Below are positions 5,026-12,496 of a stretch of DNA of 16,845 nucleotides, piece after piece. How positions within the stretch are numbered: the first letter of the stretch is position 1; each line of letters opens with the position of its first letter. Origin of the DNA: JAUIBE01 sp035267185 (GTDB taxonomy: Bacteria; Pseudomonadota; Gammaproteobacteria; Xanthomonadales; SZUA-36); assembly GCA_035267185.1 (NCBI GenBank), contig DATFLY010000061.1, positions 1 through 16,845 on the forward strand. The letters run 5' to 3'. The notes beneath the pieces were generated by a model. That model saw nothing but the letters and a program-made list of their open reading frames with translations. It did not search any database and had not been told where the DNA came from. The position numbers were made by a program, and so were the translations under genes.

Positions 5026-5889
5026 TTAAACTGCTGCTGCACCACCCACGATCTCTGAAATCTCCTGCGTAATCGCTGCCTGGCGAGCCTTGTTGTAGGC
5101 CAGGGTCAGCTCGTCAATCAAATCACCGGCATTGTCGGTAGCATTCTTCATCGCGATCATGCGGGCGGCATGTTCTGAAGCGGTGTTTTCAAGTACTGCC
5201 TGATACACCAGTGCTTCGATGTAACGCACCAGCACCGAATCAAGGAGTGTTTCGGCATCCGGCTCGTAAATGTAATCCCAGATATCACGAACTTCTTCAT
5301 CATCGGTCGGCGGCAGCGGCAATAACTGATCCATTACCGGTTGTTGCGTCATGGTGTTTACAAAACTGTTGTACACCAGGAACACACGGTCAATTTCCTG
5401 TTCGCGATAGGCATCCAGCATGACTTTTATTGAACCGATCAGATCTTCGATCTGCGGTTTTTCACCCAGGCCGCTGGTGTGGGCCATGATATTAACCTTG
5501 ACTCGCTTGAAGAATGAACTTGCCTTCTTACCCAGCGTGATCAGGCTTGCTTCAGCACCTTCTTTCTGCCGCGACGCGATGTCATTGATCATCAGCTTGA
5601 ACAGGTTGGTGTTCAGGCCACCGCACAGGCCGCGATCGGTCGAGATCACGATGTATCCCACCCGGTCATTACGTTCGTGTTCAATGGTGAACGGATGACG
5701 ATATTCCGGATTGGCGCTGCCAAGGTGACCGATCACACGTTTCATCATGCGCGCGTAAGGCCTGCTCTCCGCCATCATTGCCTGCGAGCGGCGAATTTTG
5801 CTGGCCGAGACCATCTCGAGCGCTGAGGTCACCTTCTTGGTGTTCTCAATACTCTTGATCTTGCCGGTAATTTCCTTGGCGCCTGCCAT
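5026..5889 (-). CDS. atpG: F1Fo ATP synthase subunit gamma
   Basis: Central shaft of F1, which turns inside the alpha-beta hexamer and couples proton flow to catalysis. The product is 287 aa, the same as in E. coli. The conserved N-terminal coiled-coil half (MAGAKEITGKIKSIENTKKV, then TSALEMVSASK) and the C-terminal half (ENTASEHAARMIAMKNATDN, followed by a LTLAYNKARQAAITQEI stretch) are complete, with the middle Rossmann-like part (ISTDRGLCGGLNTNLFK) between them. ATG at 5887-5889 follows GGGAG with 6-nt spacing. Only 23 nt separate it from atpA. Confidence 0.97.
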   Translation of the reverse strand: MAGAKEITGKIKSIENTKKVTSALEMVSASKIRRSQAMMAESRPYARMMKRVIGHLGSANPEYRHPFTIEHERNDRVGYIVISTDRGLCGGLNTNLFKLMINDIASRQKEGAEASLITLGKKASSFFKRVKVNIMAHTSGLGEKPQIEDLIGSIKVMLDAYREQEIDRVFLVYNSFVNTMTQQPVMDQLLPLPPTDDEEVRDIWDYIYEPDAETLLDSVLVRYIEALVYQAVLENTASEHAARMIAMKNATDNAGDLIDELTLAYNKARQAAITQEISEIVGGAAAV

Positions 5890-5912
5890 GATTTGCTCCC
5901 GTCAGCCCTTTC

Positions 5913-7457
5913 TTACCAGCTACCCGTTGACTTGAACTCTTCGACTGCCGCTTTGAGCTGGCCTTCGATGTCATCGTTCCAGTCACCGCTTGAAAGGGTT
6001 TCCATCACGCCTTCCTGGGCGCTGTTCATGTAGTCGATCAATGCAGACTCAAATGAAGTGATCTTTTCCAGTGCGACATCATCGAGGTAGCCACGATCAG
6101 CGGCATACAGCGATACCGCCATTTCGGCGATCGACATGGGCGCATACTGTTTCTGCTTCATCAGCTCTGTGACTCGCTGGCCACGGTCAAGCTGGCGACG
6201 GGTGGCTTCATCAAGATCGGATGCAAACTGCGCAAAGGCCGCAAGCTCACGATACTGCGAAAGGGCCAGACGGATACCGCCACCCAGCTTCTTGATGACC
6301 TTGGTCTGGGCTGCACCACCCACACGGGATACCGACAGACCGGCGTGAACCGATGGGCGGATACCCGAGTTGAACATGTCGTTGTCGAGGAAGATCTGGC
6401 CATCCGTGATCGAGATCACGTTGGTCGGTACGAAGGCCGATACGTCACCTGCCTGGGTCTCAATGATCGGCAATGCCGTGAGAGACCCGGTTTTTCCGGT
6501 GACTTTACCTTCAGTAAATTTCTCAACGTAGTCTTCGCTGACTCGCGCCGCACGTTCGAGCAGGCGTGAATGCAGGTAGAAAACATCACCCGGATACGCT
6601 TCACGTCCCGGTGGACGACGCAGCAGCAGGGATACCTGTCGATATGCCCAGGCCTGCTTGGTCAGATCATCATAAATAATCAGGGCATCTTCACCGCGAT
6701 CGCGGAAATACTCACCCATGGTGCAACCGGAGTACGGTGCGATGTACTGCATGGCGGCCGATTCGGAAGCGCTGGCGTTGACCACGATGGTGTTCTTCAT
6801 TGCGCCGTGCTCTTCGAGCTTGGCAACCAGGTTGGCAACGGTCGACTGCTTCTGGCCGATGGCCACGTAGACACACTTAATGCCTGAGTTGGCCTGGTTG
6901 ATGATGGTATCGATGGCAATCGCGGTTTTACCGATCTGGCGGTCACCAATGATCAGCTCGCGCTGGCCACGACCAATCGGCACCATGGCATCGATTGACT
7001 TCAGGCCGGTCTGTACCGGCTGATCAACTGACTTACGCCAGATCACACCGGGCGCAACCTTTTCAATAGGCGAGTAGCCCTCATTCTCGATCGGGCCCTG
7101 GCCATCAATCGGGTTACCCAGGGCATCAACCACGCGTCCCAGCAACCCGGGGCCATGCGGCACCTCGAGAATACGGCCGGTGCACTTGACCGTATCGCCT
7201 TCGGTGATGTGTTCGTAATCACCCAGGATTACTGTACCCACCGAATCACGTTCGAGGTTTAGCGCGAGGCCGAAAGTATTCTGGGGAAACTCGATCATCT
7301 CACCCTGCATGGCGTCTTCCAGGCCATGGATACGGGCGATACCGTCGGACACGCTGACTACGGTGCCCTCGTTGCGGGTTTCAGAGCTGACATTCAGCTC
7401 TTCTACGCGCTTTTTGATCAGGTCTGAAATTTCGGATGGATTCAGTGTTGTTTGCAT
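5913..7457 (-). CDS. atpA: F1Fo ATP synthase subunit alpha
   Basis: Non-catalytic nucleotide-binding subunit of F1, which supplies the arginine finger to the beta active sites. The product is 514 aa (E. coli 513). P-loop GDRQIGKT lies at 171-178; Ile where E. coli has Thr is also found in Pseudomonas. Other landmarks are the ALIIYDDLTKQAWAYRQ Walker B region at about 258-274 and the arginine finger Arg378 in GLSVSRVGG. The N-terminal MQTTLNPSEISDLIKKRVE contacts delta. Ribosome binding before the ATG (7455-7457) is weak (GGAAT). It lies 28 nt after atpH and 23 nt before atpG. Confidence 0.98.
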   Translation of the reverse strand: MQTTLNPSEISDLIKKRVEELNVSSETRNEGTVVSVSDGIARIHGLEDAMQGEMIEFPQNTFGLALNLERDSVGTVILGDYEHITEGDTVKCTGRILEVPHGPGLLGRVVDALGNPIDGQGPIENEGYSPIEKVAPGVIWRKSVDQPVQTGLKSIDAMVPIGRGQRELIIGDRQIGKTAIAIDTIINQANSGIKCVYVAIGQKQSTVANLVAKLEEHGAMKNTIVVNASASESAAMQYIAPYSGCTMGEYFRDRGEDALIIYDDLTKQAWAYRQVSLLLRRPPGREAYPGDVFYLHSRLLERAARVSEDYVEKFTEGKVTGKTGSLTALPIIETQAGDVSAFVPTNVISITDGQIFLDNDMFNSGIRPSVHAGLSVSRVGGAAQTKVIKKLGGGIRLALSQYRELAAFAQFASDLDEATRRQLDRGQRVTELMKQKQYAPMSIAEMAVSLYAADRGYLDDVALEKITSFESALIDYMNSAQEGVMETLSSGDWNDDIEGQLKAAVEEFKSTGSW

Positions 7458-7485
7458 AACTATATTCCAATCAAGTTTCGCGCCT

Positions 7486-8022
7486 TCAGGACGCGAGGCT
7501 TTGTTCCAGTTTCTTCAGTCGACCGAGCAGTGAGCCATCAATCACCTGGTCACCCGCATAAATAATGGCGCCACCAATGACACTCTGGTCGATTTCGTTG
7601 TCGAGCTCGATGTCCGCATCAAATCGTTTGGAGAGCGCGCTTCGCAGCTTGTCTTCCTGTTCGGATTCCAATGGAACCGCAGACACGACTCGCACCTTCA
7701 AACGACGCTCGGCTTCCTGGCGAAGTTCGCTGTAAATTTCTGCGATTTCTCCCAACAGGATGAGCCGGTCATTGTCTGCCAGCACAGAAAGATAGTCCTG
7801 GAAACGATCGTTGAACTGCTCATCGGCAATGTCAGACACCAGGCTTGTCGCTTGCTTCGCGTTAACCTGTGGGCTTTCAATCAGTTCCGCGATGCGCTTA
7901 TCACCAACAATGGTTGCAGCCAGTTCCAGCATGCTGTCCCATTTCGCCAATCCATCGCCTTCTTTGGCGAGCTGGAAGGCGGCCTTGGCGTATGGTCGTG
8001 CGAGTGTCGTCAGTGCGCTCAT
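7486..8022 (-). CDS. atpH: F1Fo ATP synthase subunit delta
   Basis: Peripheral-stalk protein that joins the b dimer to the top of the alpha subunits. The product is 178 aa (E. coli 177). It begins with the typical ALTTLARPYAKAAFQLA and ends with the conserved segment IDQSVIGGAIIYAGDQVIDG followed by SLLGRLKKLEQSLAS. Its ATG overlaps the atpF stop by 4 nt (ATGA, 8019-8022), so translation is probably coupled to atpF. Confidence 0.96.
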   Translation of the reverse strand: MSALTTLARPYAKAAFQLAKEGDGLAKWDSMLELAATIVGDKRIAELIESPQVNAKQATSLVSDIADEQFNDRFQDYLSVLADNDRLILLGEIAEIYSELRQEAERRLKVRVVSAVPLESEQEDKLRSALSKRFDADIELDNEIDQSVIGGAIIYAGDQVIDGSLLGRLKKLEQSLAS

Positions 8023-8489
8023 ATTTCTGCGATCAGCTTGTCCAACAGTTCACGGTGGGTGTTTTCATCGACCTCTTTTTCGAGAATCTTTGAAGCGCCC
8101 GTGACAGCCAGGGCTGCTACCGCACCGCGTAACTCTTCACGAGCCTGGTTGGCTGCCTGCGAGATTTCAGCCTCGGCGGCTGATACCGAACGCGTTTTTT
8201 CCGCGTGTGCATCTTCTTTTGCCTGGTCCAGGATCTGTGAGTGACGCTGATTTGCCTGATCTACGATCTGCGAAGCCTTGTCTTTGGCTTCCTGTAACTG
8301 CCCATCAATCGTGACCTTGGCCTGTTCGAGCTCTTTTTCCGCGCGATCGGAGGCCGCGAGGCCTTCCGCGATGCGCTCGCGACGCTCGTCAATTGCCTTG
8401 AGCAATGGTGGCCAGATGAATTTCATGCAAAACCACACGAAAATCATCATGGCGATCGATTGCAGTATCAAAGTGGCATTGAGATTCAT
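8019..8489 (-). CDS. atpF: F1Fo ATP synthase subunit b
   Basis: Membrane-anchored peripheral-stalk subunit, present as a dimer. The product is 156 aa, as in E. coli. There is one N-terminal membrane helix (about residues 5-26, ending FVWFCMKFIWPPL), then the conserved KAIDERRERIAEGLAAS turn into a long charged, alanine-rich coiled coil to the end. GAGGA lies 6 nt before the ATG at 8487-8489. It overlaps atpH by 4 nt and is separated from atpE by 88 nt holding one REP-like palindrome. Confidence 0.96.
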   Translation of the reverse strand: MNLNATLILQSIAMMIFVWFCMKFIWPPLLKAIDERRERIAEGLAASDRAEKELEQAKVTIDGQLQEAKDKASQIVDQANQRHSQILDQAKEDAHAEKTRSVSAAEAEISQAANQAREELRGAVAALAVTGASKILEKEVDENTHRELLDKLIAEI

Positions 8490-8544
8490 GCCGTTTCCTC
8501 TGTCATTTGTTCGACATTCCTGTCATGGCCGGGCGGTACTCCCA

Positions 8545-8568
8545 TGTAGGAGCGGCGCCTCGCCGCGA
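8545..8568. repeat. REP-like palindrome, family B, in the atpE-atpF gap
   Basis: TGTAGGAGCGGCG, CCT, CGCCGCGA is a single family B copy with the loop changed from the copies near 9000. It lies about 10 nt after the atpE stop, where a hairpin could protect the 3' end of atpE mRNA. Confidence 0.75.
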
Positions 8569-8577
8569 CCGGTCTCT

Positions 8578-8847
8578 TTAGCCGCCCAGGGCGTTCTGGA
8601 GCTGACCAATGAACGGGTTGGCGAACGTGAAGAACAGCGCGATACCCACACCAATCATGGCGACAGCATCGAGCAGGCCGATGGCCAGGAAGAATTTACC
8701 CTGCAGCATCGGAGCAAGCTCCGGCTGACGGGCTGAACCTTCCAGCAGACGACCGCCAAGAATACCCACACCGACACCTACGCCGAGTGCACCCAGACCA
8801 ATCAAAAGGCCAATGGCAATTGCGGTCATACCAATAACGAACTCCAT
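8578..8847 (-). CDS. atpE: F1Fo ATP synthase subunit c (proteolipid)
   Basis: Rotor ring subunit of Fo, a hairpin of two membrane helices. The product is 89 aa, slightly longer than E. coli (79) through a C-terminal NPFIGQLQNALGG that is like Pseudomonas. Helix 1 contains the glycine packing motif (GALGVGVGVGILGG), the polar loop is ARQPE at 39-43, and the ion-binding carboxylate is Asp60 in GLLDAVAMIG. There is no Gln or Glu in helix 1 as sodium-type c subunits have, so a proton-driven enzyme is expected. A strong GGAG stands 6 nt before the ATG, which fits the high copy number of this subunit. REP-like elements flank the gene on both sides. Confidence 0.97.
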   Translation of the reverse strand: MEFVIGMTAIAIGLLIGLGALGVGVGVGILGGRLLEGSARQPELAPMLQGKFFLAIGLLDAVAMIGVGIALFFTFANPFIGQLQNALGG

Positions 8848-8896
8848 GTTTAACTCCTGTTAAATAATTTCTTGTAAAATTTCTCTGACTTTCCCC

Positions 8897-9172
8897 GTCA
8901 TCCCGGAAACGCGAATAGCGTTATCCGGGACACACTTTCTCGCTCTCTTCCCTGTCGCGGCTTAAGCCGCTCCTACATACTTATTCTGTCGTGCTTTAAA
9001 TCTGTCGCGGCTAAAGCCGCTCCTACATACTTATTCTGTCGTGCTTTGAATCTGTCGCGGCTAAAGCCGATCCTACAATTCTTATTCTGTCGTGCTTTGA
9101 ATCTGTCGCGGCTAAAGCCGCTCCAACTATCTGTACCTACAACCAAAGCTGTAGGAGCGGCTTCAGCCGCGA
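8897..9172. repeat. REP-like cluster in the atpB-atpE gap
   Basis: A family A palindrome (8897-8930, GTCATCCCGGA, AACGCGAATAGCGTTA, TCCGGGA) is followed by a tandem array with a 50-bp period. The unit is TGTCGCGGCTAAAGCCGCTC plus CTACA and a spacer containing CTTATTCTGTCGTGCTTTGA. Copies start at 8953, 9003, 9053 and 9104, the last being partial. An inverted family B copy (9150-9172, TGTAGGAGCGGCTTCAGCCG) closes the cluster 3 nt from the atpB stop and can pair with the last forward copy. The 328-nt gap has no other content. Confidence 0.85.
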
Positions 9173-9175
9173 ATT

Positions 9176-10225
9176 CTAGTGATGCTCTGTGGCCATACTC
9201 AGGTAGACGATGGTCAGCATCATGAAAATAAACGCCTGCAACGTAATCACGATCAGGTGAAAAGCCGCCCAGCCAAAGTGCATCAATTGCCCGCCAAGGA
9301 AGGCCATCCCGCCGACCAGCAACATTTCCACCGCAAGCAATATCAATGTCTTTTTATTGCTGAGAATGTCTTTCATGTTCAGCCACAAAGTGGCGAACAC
9401 CGTCGCGGTAGCAGCAATCCAGAACCATGCCGGAATGTGCTCTCCGAACACTGAGCTCAGCCCAATTGAGAACCAGGCCGACCCGGCGGTGAATACCAGT
9501 GCGATCAGGATAAATATCAATTCACCTGCGTAGAGATTTCCGAACAGTCGCAGGCCCAGCGAAACCGGCTTGGCGATCAGGGACACAAGCTCCAGCACCA
9601 GGTTGAATGCCATCACGAAAGGCCATACGAACTTCGGCATGCCAAGTTCTTTCGGGTTGAGCGGATTCATCACCAGTTCACCAACGAACCCGCCAACGCC
9701 CTTGAATCGCACACTGTATATGATGATCAACACAAACACCGTGATCGCCATACCCATGGTGGCGTTGACATCCGTGGTTGGCACCACCTTCTGATATTCG
9801 ATGCCCGCCTGTGATGCCACCCACGGCAGCCAGTCAACCGGAATCAGGTCCATGAAGTTCATGAAGAAAATCCAGACGAACAGCGTAAGCGCCAGGGGCG
9901 CAATCAGACGGCTGGTACCGTGAAATGACTCGCGGACGCTGGTGTCTACGAACTCAATGATCATCTCGATGAAAGACTGGAAGCGTGTCGGTACACCGGA
10001 ATTTGCGGCTTTTGCCACGCTTCGGAAAAACAGGAAGAATCCGAAACCAAGAAACATCGCCCAGAAAATTGTATCGACGTGGAAAGCCCAGAAACCCATT
10101 TCTGCAGCTTCTTCAGCACCATGCGCAAAACCCCAGCCATTTTCGGGATGTTTCCCATAGGTCAGGTTCTGAAGGTGATGCTTGATGTACTCACCGGCTG
10201 TGAGATTTTCGCTGGCGCCCGCCAT
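9176..10225 (-). CDS. atpB: F1Fo ATP synthase subunit a, with an inserted membrane segment
   Basis: Stator channel subunit of Fo that passes protons to the c ring. The product is 349 aa, against 271 in E. coli and about 290 in Pseudomonas. The N-terminus (AGEYIKHHLQNLTYGK) is Pseudomonas-like. The essential arginine is Arg226 (SLGLRLFGNLYAGE), Glu235 matches E. coli Glu219, and His323 and Gln330 (AAFHLIVITLQAF) match His245 and Gln252. E. coli has 26 residues between the last Glu and His; here there are 88. The extra stretch, about 249-305, holds WFWIAATATVFATLWLNM and TLILLAVEMLLVGGMAF, which look like one added helix and the start of another. The frame is continuous, so this is not a frameshift. 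It lies 151 nt after atpI. Confidence 0.95.
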   Translation of the reverse strand: MAGASENLTAGEYIKHHLQNLTYGKHPENGWGFAHGAEEAAEMGFWAFHVDTIFWAMFLGFGFFLFFRSVAKAANSGVPTRFQSFIEMIIEFVDTSVRESFHGTSRLIAPLALTLFVWIFFMNFMDLIPVDWLPWVASQAGIEYQKVVPTTDVNATMGMAITVFVLIIIYSVRFKGVGGFVGELVMNPLNPKELGMPKFVWPFVMAFNLVLELVSLIAKPVSLGLRLFGNLYAGELIFILIALVFTAGSAWFSIGLSSVFGEHIPAWFWIAATATVFATLWLNMKDILSNKKTLILLAVEMLLVGGMAFLGGQLMHFGWAAFHLIVITLQAFIFMMLTIVYLSMATEHH

Positions 10226-10376
10226 ATTTTAAGGCCTTGTTTTTTCCTGTCTGTTTAGCAGCTGACTGTTTATTTGGGCAGCTTGCGTGCGGTCAATTTT
10301 TCCCCACCGGGGATGTGTAGTCCAAACTCTTAAAATCAAGGGCAAATATCACCCAATCTGCAATTTAATTAAATAC

Positions 10377-10787
10377 TTAGCTGAATGCCCGCATCAGCGT
10401 GCCCCAACCGACCACCATCGTGACGATCATGCCGAGGAAAAAATACCCCGGAGCCAGTGGTTTAACGAACACAAAAATCAGCCCGCAAAGCACGCCCACC
10501 AACAGCAGCTTGCCGAATTCGGCGAGCGTAACTGTCCTGAGGAAAGCCGCAGTATCCCCGCCAAGCTTTCGCAGGGTCACCATCTTGAAGATCAGCCCTG
10601 GCACAAATACGGCCAGGCCTCCAAGCAAAGATGATTTTGCGGCGATGGACCCAACCAACAGGAGCACCGCTGCCAAACCCAGCAACACGAACACCTGAAT
10701 CCTCAAACCACTTTTCAGTCGTTGCGCCAACCTGGAAACATCCAGGTGGCTCGTGGTGACTGCCTGATCGGATTGAGTGCCGGACAT
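10377..10787 (-). CDS. atpI: ATP synthase protein I
   Basis: Small membrane protein at the head of atp operons, thought to help c-ring assembly or magnesium supply; not part of the finished enzyme. The frame is open to 10913, but the ATG at 10785-10787 (MSGTQSDQAVTT) follows GGGAAGG with suitable spacing and gives the usual length of 136 aa. Four membrane helices are visible: about 31-47, 52-66, 86-106 and 111-131. The second carries the family motif GGLAVFVPGLIFKM. It is the first gene of the operon. The 151-nt spacer to atpB contains a short CCCC-ggt-GGGG hairpin and no clear second promoter. Confidence 0.88.
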   Translation of the reverse strand: MSGTQSDQAVTTSHLDVSRLAQRLKSGLRIQVFVLLGLAAVLLLVGSIAAKSSLLGGLAVFVPGLIFKMVTLRKLGGDTAAFLRTVTLAEFGKLLLVGVLCGLIFVFVKPLAPGYFFLGMIVTMVVGWGTLMRAFS

Positions 10788-10840
10788 AATCCTTCCCTGA
10801 CCGGATCCGACATTCACAGAATCGCGGACAAAGACCGCGC

Positions 10841-10849
10841 ATTTTAGCA
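10841..10849 (-). promoter_or_regulatory. Candidate atp operon promoter (extended -10)
   Basis: On the - strand TGCTAAAAT forms an extended -10 (TGnTAAAAT). The -35 position holds only TTTTCC at 17 nt, a poor match, which an extended -10 can tolerate. Transcription would begin near 10834 and give a leader of about 47 nt before atpI. Confidence 0.4.
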
Positions 10850-10921
10850 TCAAGGCCATCAGAGGAAAAAGGGGAATGTGCGTCTTTTTTCCGTCTGCGC
10901 TGTAAAACTCCAAAAATCTCC

Positions 10922-10951
10922 TATATTTAAGGTAGCAGCCAAACTGGCTGC
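10922..10951 (+). promoter_or_regulatory. Candidate -10 element and inverted repeat before the eight-cysteine protein gene
   Basis: TATATT (10922-10927) is a good -10 but has no clear -35. It is followed by GCAGCC (10935-10940), a 5-nt loop and GGCTGC (10946-10951), close to the expected start of the transcript. The hairpin could stabilise the mRNA leader or be an operator. Confidence 0.3.
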
Positions 10952-10977
10952 CTTAAAACCTAATGGGGAACCTTTAA

Positions 10978-11454
10978 ATGCGAATTCTTACCCTCCTTAA
11001 TTCGTTAATACTCCTGGTATTTTCCACAACTGTCCTGGCGGCGCCTGTCAATCCTTTGAACTGCTTCTGTTCGTTCGATGCTGTTCTTCCCGACGGCATG
11101 GGATTAGTGGATGCTACCGAGTGCCAATTCACCGAAGAGACCGGTCTCGTTAAAGAACGTGGTGAACGCGGTGCTTTTTCAGAAACGCTTTCGTTTGTGG
11201 GCGGTGCCGGCCAGGCTTGCGCGACCTTGCGTGTTAGAAAGTTCAAGAACGGAAATGAGAACATGTTCGGTTGTTCTATCTGGATTCAAGAATCCACCTC
11301 CGACCTTGAACCGAACTGCATGGCTGCAAATCCCAGGAATTTGCCGGTTCAAAATTTCAGCAACATCTCTCGCAGGAACATGAGGGCCTGTCAAAGGCTT
11401 CTCGACGATGTTGCAGAGCAGGTGGATGTTCTGCCGGACTGCAGGTTGCCGTAG
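10978..11454 (+). CDS. Secreted small protein with eight cysteines, unknown function
   Basis: No family is recognised. The 158-aa product begins with a clear Sec signal peptide (MRILTLLNSLILLVFSTTVL, likely cut after the following Ala at about 21). There is no lipobox cysteine at the cleavage point, so it should be released to the periplasm or outside. The mature part has eight cysteines at 29, 31, 49, 81, 99, 114, 138 and 155, an even number consistent with four disulfides. GGGGAA stands 7 nt before the ATG. The gene is the only + strand gene in the right part of the window: it lies divergent from atpI and convergent with parB, with 22 nt between stops, in a place normally free of genes. Confidence 0.75.
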   Translation: MRILTLLNSLILLVFSTTVLAAPVNPLNCFCSFDAVLPDGMGLVDATECQFTEETGLVKERGERGAFSETLSFVGGAGQACATLRVRKFKNGNENMFGCSIWIQESTSDLEPNCMAANPRNLPVQNFSNISRRNMRACQRLLDDVAEQVDVLPDCRLP

Positions 11455-11455
11455 C

Positions 11456-11474
11456 AAAAAAACCTTCTGAAAGG
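11456..11474 (-). terminator. Possible weak terminator after parB
   Basis: On the - strand CCTT-TCAG-AAGG (11463-11474) is followed directly by seven T. The stem is only 4 bp, with two more A-T pairs possible beyond a mismatch, so strength is doubtful. It sits in the 22-nt gap between two converging genes, where a terminator would be expected. Confidence 0.35.
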
Positions 11475-11476
11475 AT

Positions 11477-12355
11477 TCAGTCTTTAATGTTTAACCGCTG
11501 CAGGATGCCTTCGAACTCGTCGGCACTGTTGTAGCTGATCGTCAGCCGGCCCTTTCCGGAGGGTTTGTGCTGGATACGAACGCGGGCGCACAAGGATTCT
11601 TCCATTCGGTCCTGTATCCGCTTGATATCAGGGTCGACGCGCCTGGAGTGTGATTGGGGTGGTTTCTGAAGCCTGCGAACCAGCGCTTCAGTTTCCCGTA
11701 CCGAAAGGGATTTTCTGACAACCTCACGGGCAGCCTGAACCTGTTGGCTCTCATCCAGGGCCAGCAGGGCGCGTGCGTGCCCCATTTCCAGGAGCCGCCC
11801 GTCGACCATATCCTTGACCTCCTGCATCAGTTCAAGAAGTCGCAGCAGGTTGGACACCGCTGCACGCGAACGGCCAACAGCCTCAGCTGCTTCACGATGG
11901 GTCATGTGGAATTCGTCGATCAGTCGCTTCAGCGCCGAGGCTTCTTCCAGCGGATTCAGGTCTTCGCGCTGAATGTTCTCGATCAGCGACATGGCCACGG
12001 TGACATCGTCAGGCACATCGCGAATCACCGCCGGAATTTCATCCAGCTCCGCGATCTGGGCGGCCCGCCAGCGTCGTTCGCCGGCAATCAGTTCGAATCG
12101 GGTTCCGTCAGCCGCGTCTTCCACCTCTCGCACCACCACGGGCTGCACAACCCCCTGGGAACGGATGGATGCAGCCAGTTCCTCGAGTTTTTCCTCGTCA
12201 AAAACTGACCGGGGCTGGTATCGACCCGGACGAATATGCTCGAGTGGTAACTGGCGGAGTGAATCTTCCCTTGGCTTATCGACGTTTTTGAGCGTGCTTT
12301 CGCTGAGCATGGAGCTCAGGTTACGACCAAGGACAGGTTTTTTTCGGGTAGCCAT
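11477..12355 (-). CDS. parB: Chromosome-partitioning protein ParB (CTP-dependent DNA clamp)
   Basis: Binds parS sites near the origin, spreads as a CTP-dependent clamp and is moved by ParA. The product is 292 aa. Domains in order: a short basic N-terminal tail (MATRKKPVLGRNLSSML), a CTP-binding domain at about 35-130 with GERRWR (92-97) and ENIQRE (126-131), a helix-turn-helix at about 152-171 (THREAAEAVGRSRAAVSNLL), and a C-terminal dimer domain (from about 250, ending LQRLNIKD). The frame is open further upstream, but MATRKK fits the family start. The ribosome binding site is weak. The 141-nt gap to parA is longer than usual and may hold a separate promoter. No parS-like sequence was seen in the window. 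Confidence 0.95.
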   Translation of the reverse strand: MATRKKPVLGRNLSSMLSESTLKNVDKPREDSLRQLPLEHIRPGRYQPRSVFDEEKLEELAASIRSQGVVQPVVVREVEDAADGTRFELIAGERRWRAAQIAELDEIPAVIRDVPDDVTVAMSLIENIQREDLNPLEEASALKRLIDEFHMTHREAAEAVGRSRAAVSNLLRLLELMQEVKDMVDGRLLEMGHARALLALDESQQVQAAREVVRKSLSVRETEALVRRLQKPPQSHSRRVDPDIKRIQDRMEESLCARVRIQHKPSGKGRLTISYNSADEFEGILQRLNIKD

Positions 12356-12496
12356 GATTGATGAATTTCTATGTTTAGCGGACTCAGACTTGATGTTTTT
12401 GTTTCCAGGCAAGGCCCGAGGCTTGAGAAAAGCGGAGTGTACACGATAGTACATGAGCATTTTCGAGAGCCGGGAACACCGCCTGGGAGCAAAACA

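Noticed and set aside
8953..9125. CRISPR-like array (regular repeats with spacers)
   Set aside because: The 50-bp period is repeated in full, spacers included, so there is no unique spacer content and no cas gene; it is a REP-based tandem array.
9176..10225. Frameshift or gene fusion explaining the long AtpB
   Set aside because: One uninterrupted frame contains both conserved ends, and the added part is hydrophobic and helix-like rather than out-of-frame sequence.
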